DNA of 64,000 nt. Source: Muribaculaceae bacterium. Lineage in GTDB: Bacteria; Bacteroidota; Bacteroidia; Bacteroidales; Muribaculaceae. Below the pieces are notes generated by a model that was given only the letters and a program-made list of their open reading frames with translations, was not told where the DNA came from and made no database searches. Positions 27,381-37,265 of the stretch are shown piece after piece; position 1 is the first letter of the stretch; each line of letters begins with the position of its first letter. Where the stretch lies: the NCBI GenBank assembly GCA_014867205.1, contig WGUO01000007.1:38960-102959 (forward strand). The letters run 5' to 3'. A program made the translations under genes and the position numbers.

Positions 27381-29072
27381 ATGGAATGGCTTATTGATTT
27401 GTTCCGTCCCCACAACGTGACGCTCGCAAGCACGATCCTGCTCTATTCGTTCGTGATCTTTGCCGGCATATGGCTGGGGAAAATTAAGTTTTTCGGTGTG
27501 TCGCTCGGTGTGACGTTCGTTCTATTCGTTGGTATTATTCTCGGGCATTTCGGCTATGAGGCCGATACTAACGTGCTTCACTTCCTGCGCGAGTTCGGCC
27601 TTATCCTGTTCATATTCTCTATCGGTATGCAGGTTGGCCCCGGTTTCTTCTCCTCGTTCAAGGAGGGGGGCATCCAGATGAACATGCTCGCCATGCTTGG
27701 CATCGCGCTCAACGTAGGCATCATGATCACGATCTATTTCCTGCAGGGAGGTGCCGACGGGGCCACCTCAATCTCACAGATGGTGGGCATCATGAGCGGC
27801 GCGGTCACAAACACCCCCGGACTCGGTGCGGCACAGCAGACTTTCCTTCAGGTCAATCCCGATGGCTATGACGTAAGCCAGCAGATGTCAATGGGCTATG
27901 CGGCAGCATACCCGCTCGGCGTGGTCGGCATTATCCTCACCATGATTCTGCTTAAGGTATTCTTCAAGATCAATCCCGAGAAGGAGAGCGCGGAGATCGA
28001 GTCTGACGAGAAGTCTTCGCAACTTGCTCCGCATATCGCCACATTCCGCGTGACCAACGAGATGATCAACGGTCTGAGCATGGTGAAGATGCACACGCTT
28101 ATCTCGGTCAATTACGTAATCTCGCGTATCGAGAAACCCGACGGCACGATAGTCATTCCGACTTCCAGGGATGTCCTTGAGGTCGGAGACCTCGCGCTTG
28201 TGGTCTGCTCAATCCAGGACGAGGAGATCTTCAGCCGCTTTATCGGCCCGAAGGTCGAGAAGAAGTGGGAGATGGACCGTGGTCCGGTCGTCTCGCGCCG
28301 TATCCTCGTGACGCGCACGGAATACAACGGCGTGAAACTCGGCTCGCTGAGGCTTCACTCCGCATATCAGCTTAACGTGACACGCGTGAACCGCGCCGGT
28401 GTCGACCTGCTCGCAGCCCCCAACCTTCGCCTGCAGATGGGCGACCGCCTCACAGTGGTCGGCAAGATCGACGACATCAACAACCTCGCCCGCAAGCTCG
28501 GCAACTCGATGAAGCGCCTGAACGAGCCGAACCTCATCACCATGTTCATCGGTATCTTCCTCGGTATTCTGGTCGGCAGCATTCCCCTGCAGTTCCCCGG
28601 CATGTCGGTGCCTATGAAACTCGGTCTGGCCGGAGGACCCCTGGTAGTGGCAATCCTCATCTCGGCCTATGGACACAAGATACATCTTGTCACATATACC
28701 AACTCGTCTGCCAACCTGCTGCTGCGTGAGATGGGAATCTGTCTCTTCCTCGCCTCAGTAGGCATCGCGGCCGGCAAGGACTTCGCCGCCACCGTCTTCA
28801 ACACGCGAGGCGTCACGTGGGTGGCATATGGCTTTGTCATAACGGTGATCCCGCTGCTTGTGGTCGGCATTATCGCACGCGCCAAGTACAAGATGAACTA
28901 CTTCTCGATCTGCGGTATGATGTCGGGCAACTACACAGATCCACCGGCACTCGCCTATGGCAACAAGATCGCGGGCAATGATGCCCCGGCCGTGGCCTAC
29001 TCCACGGTTTACCCGCTCACGATGTTCATGCGCGTCATCGCCGCCCAGGTCATCATCCTCTGCTTCATGTAG
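27381..29072 (+). CDS. AspT/YidE/YbjL-type putative transporter with two TrkA-C domains
   Basis: The product has 563 residues. Two homologous membrane halves (about 10-190 and 380-563), each with about five segments and the duplicated motifs MSGAVTNTPGLGAAQQ and MSGNYTDPPALAYGN, flank two cytoplasmic RCK_C (TrkA-C) regulatory domains (about 215-375). The family includes the aspartate:alanine antiporter AspT; the substrate here is unknown, and the RCK_C domains suggest ligand gating. The final codons and stop are followed by a 13-nt duplicate of themselves. Confidence 0.93.
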   Translation: MEWLIDLFRPHNVTLASTILLYSFVIFAGIWLGKIKFFGVSLGVTFVLFVGIILGHFGYEADTNVLHFLREFGLILFIFSIGMQVGPGFFSSFKEGGIQMNMLAMLGIALNVGIMITIYFLQGGADGATSISQMVGIMSGAVTNTPGLGAAQQTFLQVNPDGYDVSQQMSMGYAAAYPLGVVGIILTMILLKVFFKINPEKESAEIESDEKSSQLAPHIATFRVTNEMINGLSMVKMHTLISVNYVISRIEKPDGTIVIPTSRDVLEVGDLALVVCSIQDEEIFSRFIGPKVEKKWEMDRGPVVSRRILVTRTEYNGVKLGSLRLHSAYQLNVTRVNRAGVDLLAAPNLRLQMGDRLTVVGKIDDINNLARKLGNSMKRLNEPNLITMFIGIFLGILVGSIPLQFPGMSVPMKLGLAGGPLVVAILISAYGHKIHLVTYTNSSANLLLREMGICLFLASVGIAAGKDFAATVFNTRGVTWVAYGFVITVIPLLVVGIIARAKYKMNYFSICGMMSGNYTDPPALAYGNKIAGNDAPAVAYSTVYPLTMFMRVIAAQVIILCFM

Positions 29073-29097
29073 CATTCCAAATTACTTCATGTAGCAT
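29063..29097 (+). repeat. 13-nt direct repeat spanning the transporter stop codon
   Basis: CTTCATGTAGCAT occurs at 29063-29075 (including the stop) and again at 29085-29097, 9 bases apart; a small local duplication. Confidence 0.7.
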
Positions 29098-29118
29098 ACT
29101 CAATCACAAGTTAAGAAT

Positions 29119-29173
29119 AAAGCAACTGTTCCGGGAAATTGACCAATCCTCAATTTTTCGCAACAGTTGCTTT
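29119..29173. terminator. Nested hairpin between convergent genes
   Basis: The outer 12-bp stem AAAGCAACTGTT (29119-29130) / AACAGTTGCTTT (29162-29173) encloses an inner AAATTGA/TCAATTT stem. It lies between the convergent transporter and hydrolase genes and probably terminates both; no long U-run. Confidence 0.55.
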
Positions 29174-29213
29174 AAGACCCCATCCCACAAAATATTTTCT
29201 GTTCAAGAGCCTG

Positions 29214-30608
29214 TTATCTACTGCGGAATGGACCATCGGCGACGCTGGTTGCTTGCCGGATGAAGGTGAGGATGTCGGAGAGAAGTTCGGGCGAGATGGT
29301 CTCTTCGATTTCGGCGTATTCGGCGACATTGCCTGTCTTCGCATGCTGCATAAGGTGATTGAGGCCCGGATATACTTTCACTGCTGCCGACGGAGCCAAT
29401 TCCTGAGCTCTCACCGCATTGAGCGATGCGGGCACCTGTCGGTCGAGCTCACCGTAGACCAGCATTGCCGGAACTTTCATCTTCTCCATATCCTCCGCGG
29501 GGTCATAGCCGAGAAAATACATCATCCACGCATTGTCTCCTTTTGACGCGTATGCACTCCGTATCGACTCGCCGAGTTGGCGCGCCACCTCATTCTCCGT
29601 ATACTCGGGGTAGAGTTCCGCAAGTTCGGCATCACTGAGCATTCTCCCTTCCGGCTCGGTCAGTTTCTTCTCCAAGGCTCTCTCCAGCGCTGATGCAAAC
29701 GCGGAGGCCGTCTCCTCAGACACCCCGGAGTTCAAAAGCGACATCTTGTTCTGATACGCGATGGTCTCCGTGCCCCGTATCGCCGGACCCGCTATCGAAA
29801 CGATAAAGTCGGGCGACTGACACGAGGCCGCAAGTTTATAGGCTATCTGGCCTCCCTCGCTGTGACCGAGCAAACCAACCCTACCAAATCGTTTACCATT
29901 ACGCAGCCAGTCTACGACCGCAGCGGCATCCGACGCGAAATCGTCTGTCGTGGCATTAAACGCGTCACCGGCAGACTCCCCGCATCCACGGTCATCGTAT
30001 CTTAACGACGCCACTCCCCCGCGGGCCAGGTAATCGGCAATAACGGCAAATGGCCGGTGCCCGAACACCTCTTCATCCCGGTTCTGAAGTCCGCTTCCGC
30101 TTACCAGCACAACAACGGGCGTTGTCGAGTCATAACCCTCGGGCAATGTCAACGTTCCGGCAAGCACCGACTCTCCGGCTTCATTCTCAATCCTTACTTC
30201 CTCAGTCGAGTAGGGATATGGTGTCACCGGGGTCTGCGGCCGAACGACTCTCGCCTCTCCCCTCTCAAGCGAGAGCGGAAGACTCGCAAGACCCTGCCTA
30301 AATATCCCCTCTATCTTTCCATCTTTAAGATGACCCTCATAACTCATCATCAGTTTGGGAACCCGGATACTTAACGAGTCAGCAGAGAGTAACAGAGTTT
30401 CGGTCTCGATACCGAATGCGCCCTGGTCGGGCGAGTCCATGACCACAAGGTCCGGATTTGCCGAGATATGGAACACAAGTTTCAGCGATGCACCATTTCC
30501 CACATTTAGTTTTCCGGTCCAGTCACCATCAAGCGCCGAGCCAACCGCAGCAAATCCACTCCCGGCAATGCCAAACATAATCATAAGCAATAACAAGAGT
30601 CTTCTCAT
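29214..30608 (-). CDS. Secreted alpha/beta hydrolase
   Basis: The product has 464 residues. The signal peptide (RRLLLLLMIMFGIAGSGFA) is followed by a beta-rich N-terminal domain (about 25-130) and an alpha/beta-hydrolase fold (about 150-455): LVSGSGLQNRDEE oxyanion strand, nucleophile elbow GLLGHSEGGQIAY (Ser about 232), acid in VYGELDRQVPASLN, His in GLNHLMQHAKTG. Likely a periplasmic esterase or peptidase of the S9/S33-like group; substrate unknown. The promoter may sit at 30634-30665, overlapping the terminator of the upstream gene. Confidence 0.88.
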   Translation of the reverse strand: MRRLLLLLMIMFGIAGSGFAAVGSALDGDWTGKLNVGNGASLKLVFHISANPDLVVMDSPDQGAFGIETETLLLSADSLSIRVPKLMMSYEGHLKDGKIEGIFRQGLASLPLSLERGEARVVRPQTPVTPYPYSTEEVRIENEAGESVLAGTLTLPEGYDSTTPVVVLVSGSGLQNRDEEVFGHRPFAVIADYLARGGVASLRYDDRGCGESAGDAFNATTDDFASDAAAVVDWLRNGKRFGRVGLLGHSEGGQIAYKLAASCQSPDFIVSIAGPAIRGTETIAYQNKMSLLNSGVSEETASAFASALERALEKKLTEPEGRMLSDAELAELYPEYTENEVARQLGESIRSAYASKGDNAWMMYFLGYDPAEDMEKMKVPAMLVYGELDRQVPASLNAVRAQELAPSAAVKVYPGLNHLMQHAKTGNVAEYAEIEETISPELLSDILTFIRQATSVADGPFRSR

Positions 30609-30633
30609 AACACGCGAATTTATATCATTTTGA

Positions 30634-30665
30634 CAAAATTACTAAAAAAATTTCGTCGCACCAAC
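30634..30665 (-). promoter_or_regulatory. Possible promoter of the secreted hydrolase gene
   Basis: Minus-strand -7 TAATTTTG (30641-30634), 20-nt spacer, weak -33 GTTG (30665-30662) lying within the loop of the upstream gene's terminator hairpin. Confidence 0.4.
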
Positions 30666-30679
30666 CGGCGCGACGAAAT
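30643..30679 (-). terminator. Rho-independent terminator after the biotin-dependent carboxyltransferase gene
   Basis: The 10-bp stem ATTTCGTCGC / GCGACGAAAT (30650-30659 with 30670-30679) is followed on the minus strand by a run of U (A's at 30644-30650). Confidence 0.85.
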
Positions 30680-30706
30680 CCTGTCTTTAATGCTTAATGC
30701 TTAAAC

Positions 30707-33070
30707 TTACTTTCCTGTAGTGATACGGATCTGGATGCCTCCGTCAGGATTCACGTTAATCTCGAGCGTTGTACCCTCTGCCAGACGGAGCGCGGGGGCT
30801 CCCTTATCCTTGCGGTTGTTGGGAAGCACGCTGTGTGCGGCTGTGCCACCCTCTACGGGCGAGAGGGCGCGGTTGATGTCAACCGGAGCCACGGGCTTGA
30901 CCTCGGCCTTAGGAGCCTCTGCCTTGGGAGCCGGTGCCGGAGCAGGCTTCGGTGCGGCTACAGGCTTCGGAGCTGCCTTGGGAGCGGCACCGGCTACGCC
31001 GAACTCTATGATGGGCTGGTCAGTGGCCATCACCTCACCCTCGTCGATAAGCAGACGGGCGATTGTGCCGGCACGGTCGGCCATCAGGTTGTTCTCCATC
31101 TTCATGGCCTCGTAAACCAGCAGGATGTCACCGGGCTTTACAGTATCGCCGGGCTTAACCTTGAACTCAAGGACAGTGCCGCCCATGGGAGCCTTCATCA
31201 CCTCGCCCGAGCCTACAACGCCGGCGGGTTCCTCAGCCGAGACAGTCTCGCCTGCGGCAGCGAACTCAATCAGCGGCTGGTCGGTGGCCATTACATCGCC
31301 CTCGCCTACAAGCACGCGCTTTACAACGCCGCCCTTGTCGCATGCGAGGTCATTCTCCATCTTCATTGCCTCGTAAACGAGCACCACGTCACCAGGCTTA
31401 ACGGTATCGCCGGCCTTCACGCGGATCTCCATTACTGTACCGCCCATGGGAGCCTTGAACACCGGACCGGTCACCGGACCCTGTGCGGCTGCGGGAGCGG
31501 TCGCTGCCTGCGCCGGCGCTGCTGCCTTGTTTGCCTCGTACTCAGCCTTGCGCTGGTTGGTGAGGAATGTCTTGGCCACTGCGGGCAGAAGCTCAAGAAG
31601 CAGGAACTCCTCCTCGTTGAGGGCGAGTTTCACGCCGCCGAACTTGTCAAGCTCCGGATTGGCGGGAGTCTTGTATGTGCTCACATCGTAGGGCTTCTCC
31701 TCGGGACTGCCTGTGATCTGCTCGCGGAACTTCGGGTCAACCGGTACGGGGGTAGTGCCGTACTCACCCTTGACGAGCGATATGAACTGATTGTTCTTGT
31801 TGGTATAGTCGGGTTTGCCGGCGCGACGGTCCATAGCCAGGTTCACGGCCTGCGAGCCTACGATCTGGCTGGTCGGCGTAACGAGAGGCACGAGACCTGC
31901 GTCGCGGCGCACCTTCGGGATGAGGGCCATGGCCTCCTCGAGCACATCCTCTGCGCCGAGCGAGCGGAGATTGGCCACCATGTTCGAGTACATTCCACCG
32001 GGAACCTCGGCGTTCTTGACGAGCTCGTTGGGCTTCGGCAGACCGAAGTAAGCCTCGATCTTGTGGCATGCGTCGAGAAGTTCCTCCTCCTTGTTGGCCT
32101 TTGCAGCCTCGATGGCGCGGTCGAACTCGGCGTCGATCTCGGCGGGCATTGCCTTGTATGCCTCGTCGAAATCCTTGGGCCACTTGTCCTTGTTGAGGTC
32201 GAAGTCTGCCAGAGCCTTGCGGGCATCCTTGAGTTCGTGACGGATCTTGGCAACAGCCTCCATGTTGACGTCTACCTCGACGCCAAGCTTGCGGCAGAAG
32301 ATGTCGACGAGCTCGATCGAGGGTGCTGCGGAACCGCCGCCAAACCACCATATGTTCGTGTCGACAATGTCGACACCCTGTATAATCGATGTAAGTACGG
32401 ATGCAAGTCCGTAGCCCGGTGTACAGTGAGTATGGAAGTCTACCGGAACCTTGAGCGCGGCCTTAAGCTTGGGCATCAGCGTGTAGATGCGTGACGGGCT
32501 TACCAGACCGGCCATATCCTTGACGGTGACCATCTTCGCGCCGAGTTTCTCCATCTCGAGGGCCTTGTTGACAAAGTACTCGTCGGTAAAGATCTTCTCA
32601 TCCTCGGGAGTCCCCTTCGGGTCGACTGTATAGCAGACAGCAGTGTCGGAGATTCCGCCGAGCTCGTTGATCATGCGTATCGAGCCCTTGATGTTGTTGA
32701 TGTCATTGAGGGCGTCGAAGATACGCATCACGTTCAGACCATTCTCGATTGCCTTCTTATAGAAGCCCTCGAGCACTGAGTCGGGATAGGGAACATATCC
32801 AAAGAGATTGCGGCCGCGCGAGAGTGCCGACAGCAGCGAGATGCCCTTCATAGCCTTGCTGCACTCGCGCAGGCGGTTCCAGGGGCTTTCGCCGAGATAA
32901 CGCATCACGGAGTCGGGCACCGCACCGCCCCATACCTCCATGATATAGAATTTTGCATCACGGTAGAGAGGAAGAAGTTTATCGACATTCTCCTGCCTCA
33001 TGCGGGTGGCGAAGAGAGACTGCTGGCCGTCGCGCAGCGTAAGGTCTCTGATTTGTAATTTCTTAGTCAC
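30707..33070 (-). CDS. Pyruvate carboxylase subunit B / oxaloacetate decarboxylase alpha-type carboxyltransferase with two biotinyl domains
   Basis: The product has 787 residues from GTG 33070. The HMGL-like TIM barrel (about 1-275) holds metal ligands in RDLTLRDG (Asp near 10), VTVKDMAG (Lys 184, carbamylation site) and DFHTHCTPGYG (His 213, 215). The conserved carboxylase (PYC_OADA) domain follows (about 290-490). After an Ala/Pro linker come two biotinyl-lipoyl domains, about 538-604 and 626-690, each with the biotin site EAMKM (Lys 570 and Lys 657). An Ala/Pro/Lys-rich hinge and an unfamiliar 55-residue C-terminus finish the protein. It transfers CO2 between carboxybiotin and pyruvate/oxaloacetate. 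No A subunit or decarboxylase pump gene is in the window. The duplicated biotin domain is unusual. Confidence 0.9.
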   Translation of the reverse strand: MTKKLQIRDLTLRDGQQSLFATRMRQENVDKLLPLYRDAKFYIMEVWGGAVPDSVMRYLGESPWNRLRECSKAMKGISLLSALSRGRNLFGYVPYPDSVLEGFYKKAIENGLNVMRIFDALNDINNIKGSIRMINELGGISDTAVCYTVDPKGTPEDEKIFTDEYFVNKALEMEKLGAKMVTVKDMAGLVSPSRIYTLMPKLKAALKVPVDFHTHCTPGYGLASVLTSIIQGVDIVDTNIWWFGGGSAAPSIELVDIFCRKLGVEVDVNMEAVAKIRHELKDARKALADFDLNKDKWPKDFDEAYKAMPAEIDAEFDRAIEAAKANKEEELLDACHKIEAYFGLPKPNELVKNAEVPGGMYSNMVANLRSLGAEDVLEEAMALIPKVRRDAGLVPLVTPTSQIVGSQAVNLAMDRRAGKPDYTNKNNQFISLVKGEYGTTPVPVDPKFREQITGSPEEKPYDVSTYKTPANPELDKFGGVKLALNEEEFLLLELLPAVAKTFLTNQRKAEYEANKAAAPAQAATAPAAAQGPVTGPVFKAPMGGTVMEIRVKAGDTVKPGDVVLVYEAMKMENDLACDKGGVVKRVLVGEGDVMATDQPLIEFAAAGETVSAEEPAGVVGSGEVMKAPMGGTVLEFKVKPGDTVKPGDILLVYEAMKMENNLMADRAGTIARLLIDEGEVMATDQPIIEFGVAGAAPKAAPKPVAAPKPAPAPAPKAEAPKAEVKPVAPVDINRALSPVEGGTAAHSVLPNNRKDKGAPALRLAEGTTLEINVNPDGGIQIRITTGK
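31001..31459 (-). repeat. Internal duplication encoding two biotinyl domains
   Basis: Codons for residues about 538-604 (31459-31259) and 626-690 (31195-31001) encode near-identical domains sharing KAPMGGTV, GDTVKPGD, LVYEAMKMEN and MATDQP. The separator is about 20 residues. Confidence 0.8.
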
Positions 33071-33134
33071 TGTTGTTTCGTTTTAATAATGTGTTTATGG
33101 TATTGAATAAGTCTCAACACGTTCATTTAATTCC

Positions 33135-33142
33135 CAAATTTA
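33135..33142 (-). promoter_or_regulatory. Possible -7 element for the carboxyltransferase gene
   Basis: Minus-strand TAAATTTG fits TAnnTTTG about 65 bases before the GTG start; -33 not recognised. Confidence 0.35.
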
Positions 33143-33246
33143 AATAATATTTGCCAATTAAAGAATTTTTTCGCTATTTTTTTCAAATTTTATTTTCTTT
33201 ATGCCGATTCATAGCACTATTGATAAGTCAGCTGCAGTCGGCGCAC

Positions 33247-33286
33247 AAAAAAGAGCGGGACAAATCCTGACAGGATTTGTCCCGCT
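33247..33286 (-). terminator. Rho-independent terminator after rpmE
   Basis: The near-perfect inverted repeat AGCGGGACAAATCCTG / CAGGATTTGTCCCGCT (33254-33269 with 33271-33286) is followed on the minus strand by C then six U residues. Confidence 0.9.
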
Positions 33287-33320
33287 GCTGGTGTCTCTGA
33301 CACGTGAGAAATGCTCCGGC

Positions 33321-33575
33321 TTACTTCTTCGAGCGATTGCCGTAACGGCTGCGGAACTTGTCGACACGTCCTGCGGTGTCCACGAGTTTCTGCTTGCCGG
33401 TGAAGAAGGGGTGAGACGAACTGGTGATCTCAAGCTTTACGAGGGGATACTCCTTGCCGTCGATCTCGATTGTCTCGCGTGAGTTGACTGTCGAACGTGT
33501 GATGAACACCTCGTCGTTAGACATGTCCTTGAAGCAAACCTCACGGTAATTTGAGGGATGAATGTCTTTTTTCAT
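33321..33575 (-). CDS. rpmE2: 50S ribosomal protein L31 type B
   Basis: The product has 84 residues: MKKDIHP start, then a conserved core ending SHPFFTGKQKLVDTAGRVDKF, typical of L31. Only one Cys is present, so the zinc-binding CxxC set of the type A protein is absent; this is the zinc-independent type B form. Monocistronic between a consensus promoter (33645-33676) and a strong terminator (33247-33286). Confidence 0.95.
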   Translation of the reverse strand: MKKDIHPSNYREVCFKDMSNDEVFITRSTVNSRETIEIDGKEYPLVKLEITSSSHPFFTGKQKLVDTAGRVDKFRSRYGNRSKK

Positions 33576-33644
33576 TTTGATTTACTGCAGTTTAATTTAT
33601 TTGTTTGTTGGCTCAGCAGGTCGCGATCCCACTGAATTGGCCTG

Positions 33645-33676
33645 CAAAATTACAAATTTTCCGGCAAATACGCAAA
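33645..33676 (-). promoter_or_regulatory. Promoter of rpmE2
   Basis: Minus-strand TTTG (33676-33673), 20-nt spacer, TAATTTTG (33652-33645): full consensus, placed right behind the ettA stop. The leader is about 65 nt. Confidence 0.75.
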
Positions 33677-33678
33677 TT

Positions 33679-35364
<1,686 letters not shown>

Positions 35365-35429
35365 TGTATATGGTTTTAGTTGGTTTTAGGTATTTGTCTT
35401 GTTGCCGGGGAGGCGCGACATATCAGACG

Positions 35430-35987
35430 TCACTTGCCCGTGACCACCCGGTAGGCGCACTTCACCTTGCCCCGCTCCATGTTGTGCAGTTTGTTGCGTA
35501 TCATCTGCTTGCGCACCGGCGAGATGCGGTCGGTGTAGACCGTGCCGAGCAAGTGGTCGAACTCATGCTGTATCACACGCGCCATAAAGCCGGTGAACTC
35601 CCTCTCATGCTCCTCGAAGTTCTCGTCGAGCCAGTTGAGCACGACATGCTCGTAGCGCTTCACATTCTCCGACAGGCCTGGCAGAGAGAGGCATCCCTCG
35701 GAGCGGCTCACGGGGTCGGCGTCCTCGATCACGTCGAGCTGAGGATTGATGAGCACCATCTTTGAGTCGGCACATTCGGGAAACTCATCGGCAAGCACCG
35801 AGGCATCGATCACAATCACTGCGATCGAGCGACCTATCTGAGGCGCGGCAAGACCTATCCCATCCGTGTGATACATGGTCTCGAACATGTCCTTGATAAG
35901 TTTGTCGAGCTCGGGATAGTCTTTATCTATATCCTCGGCCTCCGCGCGGAGCACGGGTGTGCCATAAAGATAAACAGGTAATATCAT
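35430..35987 (-). CDS. def: Peptide deformylase
   Basis: Removes the formyl group from nascent N-terminal Met. The product has 185 residues from ATG 35987, beginning MILPVYLYGTPVLR; an upstream in-frame ATG at 36065 would precede the promoter and is rejected. The three deformylase motifs are present: GIGLAAPQIG, EGCLSLPG (metal Cys), HEFDHLLG (metal His and catalytic Glu). It lies downstream of ruvX, whose stop overlaps the def promoter. Confidence 0.96.
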   Translation of the reverse strand: MILPVYLYGTPVLRAEAEDIDKDYPELDKLIKDMFETMYHTDGIGLAAPQIGRSIAVIVIDASVLADEFPECADSKMVLINPQLDVIEDADPVSRSEGCLSLPGLSENVKRYEHVVLNWLDENFEEHEREFTGFMARVIQHEFDHLLGTVYTDRISPVRKQMIRNKLHNMERGKVKCAYRVVTGK

Positions 35988-36042
35988 AAATGCTTGTACT
36001 GTTTTGTTTGGATCCAATCCGGATGCGGCGGCATCCGTGTTG

Positions 36043-36074
36043 CAAAAGTAATAAAAAAAGCGCACACGGGCAAA
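36043..36074 (-). promoter_or_regulatory. Promoter of def
   Basis: Minus-strand TTTG (36074-36071), 20-nt spacer, TACTTTTG (36050-36043): full consensus immediately after the ruvX stop at 36075. It fixes the def start at 35987 rather than 36065. Confidence 0.75.
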
Positions 36075-36488
36075 TCAGGCGTGAGCCTCGAGCCAGGTGG
36101 TCAGTATTATGGCGGCCGACATCTCGTCGGCGAGTCCCTTGCGCTGTCTGTCGGATTTCTTAAAGCCGGCGGTAATCATGTCGCGGTGCGCCATTACCGA
36201 GGTAAAACGCTCGTCGACCATCTCGACCGGCATGTCAGGAAGGGCCTTGCGCAACTGGCCGAGAAAGGGCCTGATGTATCGCATTGACTCCGACGGCTCG
36301 CCGTTCATCTGCCGCGGCTCGCCCATGAGTATGCGGTCCACGCTCTCGGCCGCGCAATACTCCATGATGAAGTTGAGCAGGTCACATGTGCGCACCACGG
36401 GCAGCGGATTGGCCGCGATCCTGAGCGGGTCGGTCACTGCCACGCCGCAGCGCCGGCGTCCGTAATCTATCGCCATTATTCTTCCCAT
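36075..36488 (-). CDS. ruvX: Holliday junction resolvase-like protein RuvX (YqgF)
   Basis: The product has 137 residues with the RNase H-like fold: MAIDYGRRRCGVAVTDPL (first catalytic Asp), the central LMGEPRQMNGEPSES, VDERFTSVMA (catalytic Glu/Asp), and a C-terminal segment with SAAIILTTWLE. YqgF proteins are linked to 16S rRNA 5' maturation and possibly Holliday junction processing. The gene ends where the def promoter starts. Confidence 0.94.
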   Translation of the reverse strand: MGRIMAIDYGRRRCGVAVTDPLRIAANPLPVVRTCDLLNFIMEYCAAESVDRILMGEPRQMNGEPSESMRYIRPFLGQLRKALPDMPVEMVDERFTSVMAHRDMITAGFKKSDRQRKGLADEMSAAIILTTWLEAHA

Positions 36489-36501
36489 ATTGTTTTCTAT
36501 A

Positions 36502-36536
36502 ATAAAAATTCCAGTCCGGCGCGGGCCGGGCTGGAA
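36502..36536 (-). terminator. Rho-independent terminator after the rubrerythrin gene
   Basis: The 12-bp stem TTCCAGTCCGGC / GCCGGGCTGGAA (36509-36520 with 36525-36536, one G-U) is followed on the minus strand by UUUUUAUU. Confidence 0.85.
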
Positions 36537-36558
36537 TCCATTTTATGAAACTGCGGTT

Positions 36559-37116
36559 TTATTTCTTGTTTGCGAAATAACGCTGATAGAGGCCGTAGAA
36601 GCCGCGTCCGTGACGAGCCTCGTCCTTTGCCATCTCGTGTACTGTGTCGTGGATAGCGTCAAGGTTCTGTGCCTTGGCGTTGCGTGCGATACGCATCTTG
36701 TCCTCGTTGGCACCGGCCTCGGCGTGCATACGCTTCTCAAGGTTGGTCTTGGTGTCCCATACCATGTCACCGAGCAACTCGGCGAACTTCGAGGCGTGCT
36801 CTGCCTCCTCCCAAGCGTAGCGCTTGAAGGCCTCGGCTATCTCGGGATAGCCCTCGCGGTCTGCCTGACGGGACATGGCCAGATACATGCCGACCTCGGT
36901 GCACTCACCCATGAAGTGGGCGTTCAGATCCTTGATCATCTCCTCGCCGGCCGTCTTGGCGACACCAACCTCGTGCTCTGTCACGAAGTTAAGAACCTCC
37001 TTGTCATCAAGTTCCTTGAACTTCGACGCGGGGGCACCGCACATCGGGCACTTCTCGGGGGCCTGCTCGCCCTCAGCCACATATCCGCACACTGTGCAAA
37101 TCCATTTCTTTGCCAT
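36559..37116 (-). CDS. Reverse rubrerythrin (peroxide-reducing ferritin-like protein)
   Basis: The product has 185 residues. An N-terminal rubredoxin-type iron site (CTVCGY and CPMCGA) precedes a ferritin-like diiron domain (about 45-185) with ExxH pairs (EWEEAEHA-like WEEAEHASKF; DEARHGRGF). The rubredoxin-first order defines the reverse type, which reduces peroxide and oxygen in anaerobes with electrons from NADH via a partner. It fits an obligate anaerobe; monocistronic. Confidence 0.93.
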   Translation of the reverse strand: MAKKWICTVCGYVAEGEQAPEKCPMCGAPASKFKELDDKEVLNFVTEHEVGVAKTAGEEMIKDLNAHFMGECTEVGMYLAMSRQADREGYPEIAEAFKRYAWEEAEHASKFAELLGDMVWDTKTNLEKRMHAEAGANEDKMRIARNAKAQNLDAIHDTVHEMAKDEARHGRGFYGLYQRYFANKK

Positions 37117-37193
37117 TTTTCTAATTTTTTATTGGTTAGTTATATACTCGTCTTCTATCGTGGGCCGCGCCTTAACGCTTCCCGTTTACATTG

Positions 37194-37201
37194 CAAATAT
37201 A
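37194..37201 (-). promoter_or_regulatory. Possible -7 element for the rubrerythrin gene
   Basis: Minus-strand TATATTTG about 78 bases before the ATG; no -33 match. It shares the intergenic region with the divergent tilS promoter. Confidence 0.4.
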
Positions 37202-37229
37202 ACAAATAATTCACGATAATCGTTAAAAA

Positions 37230-37261
37230 TTTCCTTAATAAAATTTAATATCCTAATTTTG
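37230..37261 (+). promoter_or_regulatory. Promoter of tilS
   Basis: Near-consensus TTTC (37230-37233), 20-nt spacer, TAATTTTG (37254-37261). The ATG at 37266 is only 4 bases further, suggesting leaderless mRNA or a later start codon. Confidence 0.55.
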
Positions 37262-37265
37262 CAGC

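Noticed and set aside
30833..32494. Open frame of 553 codons on the plus strand opposite the carboxyltransferase gene
   Set aside because: It lies fully antisense to a strongly conserved enzyme and has a low-complexity Leu/Val/Gly-rich product, as expected for a shadow frame in GC-rich DNA.
35988..36065. N-terminal extension of peptide deformylase
   Set aside because: The extension would start upstream of the consensus -7 element at 36043-36050, so it would not be transcribed from that promoter.
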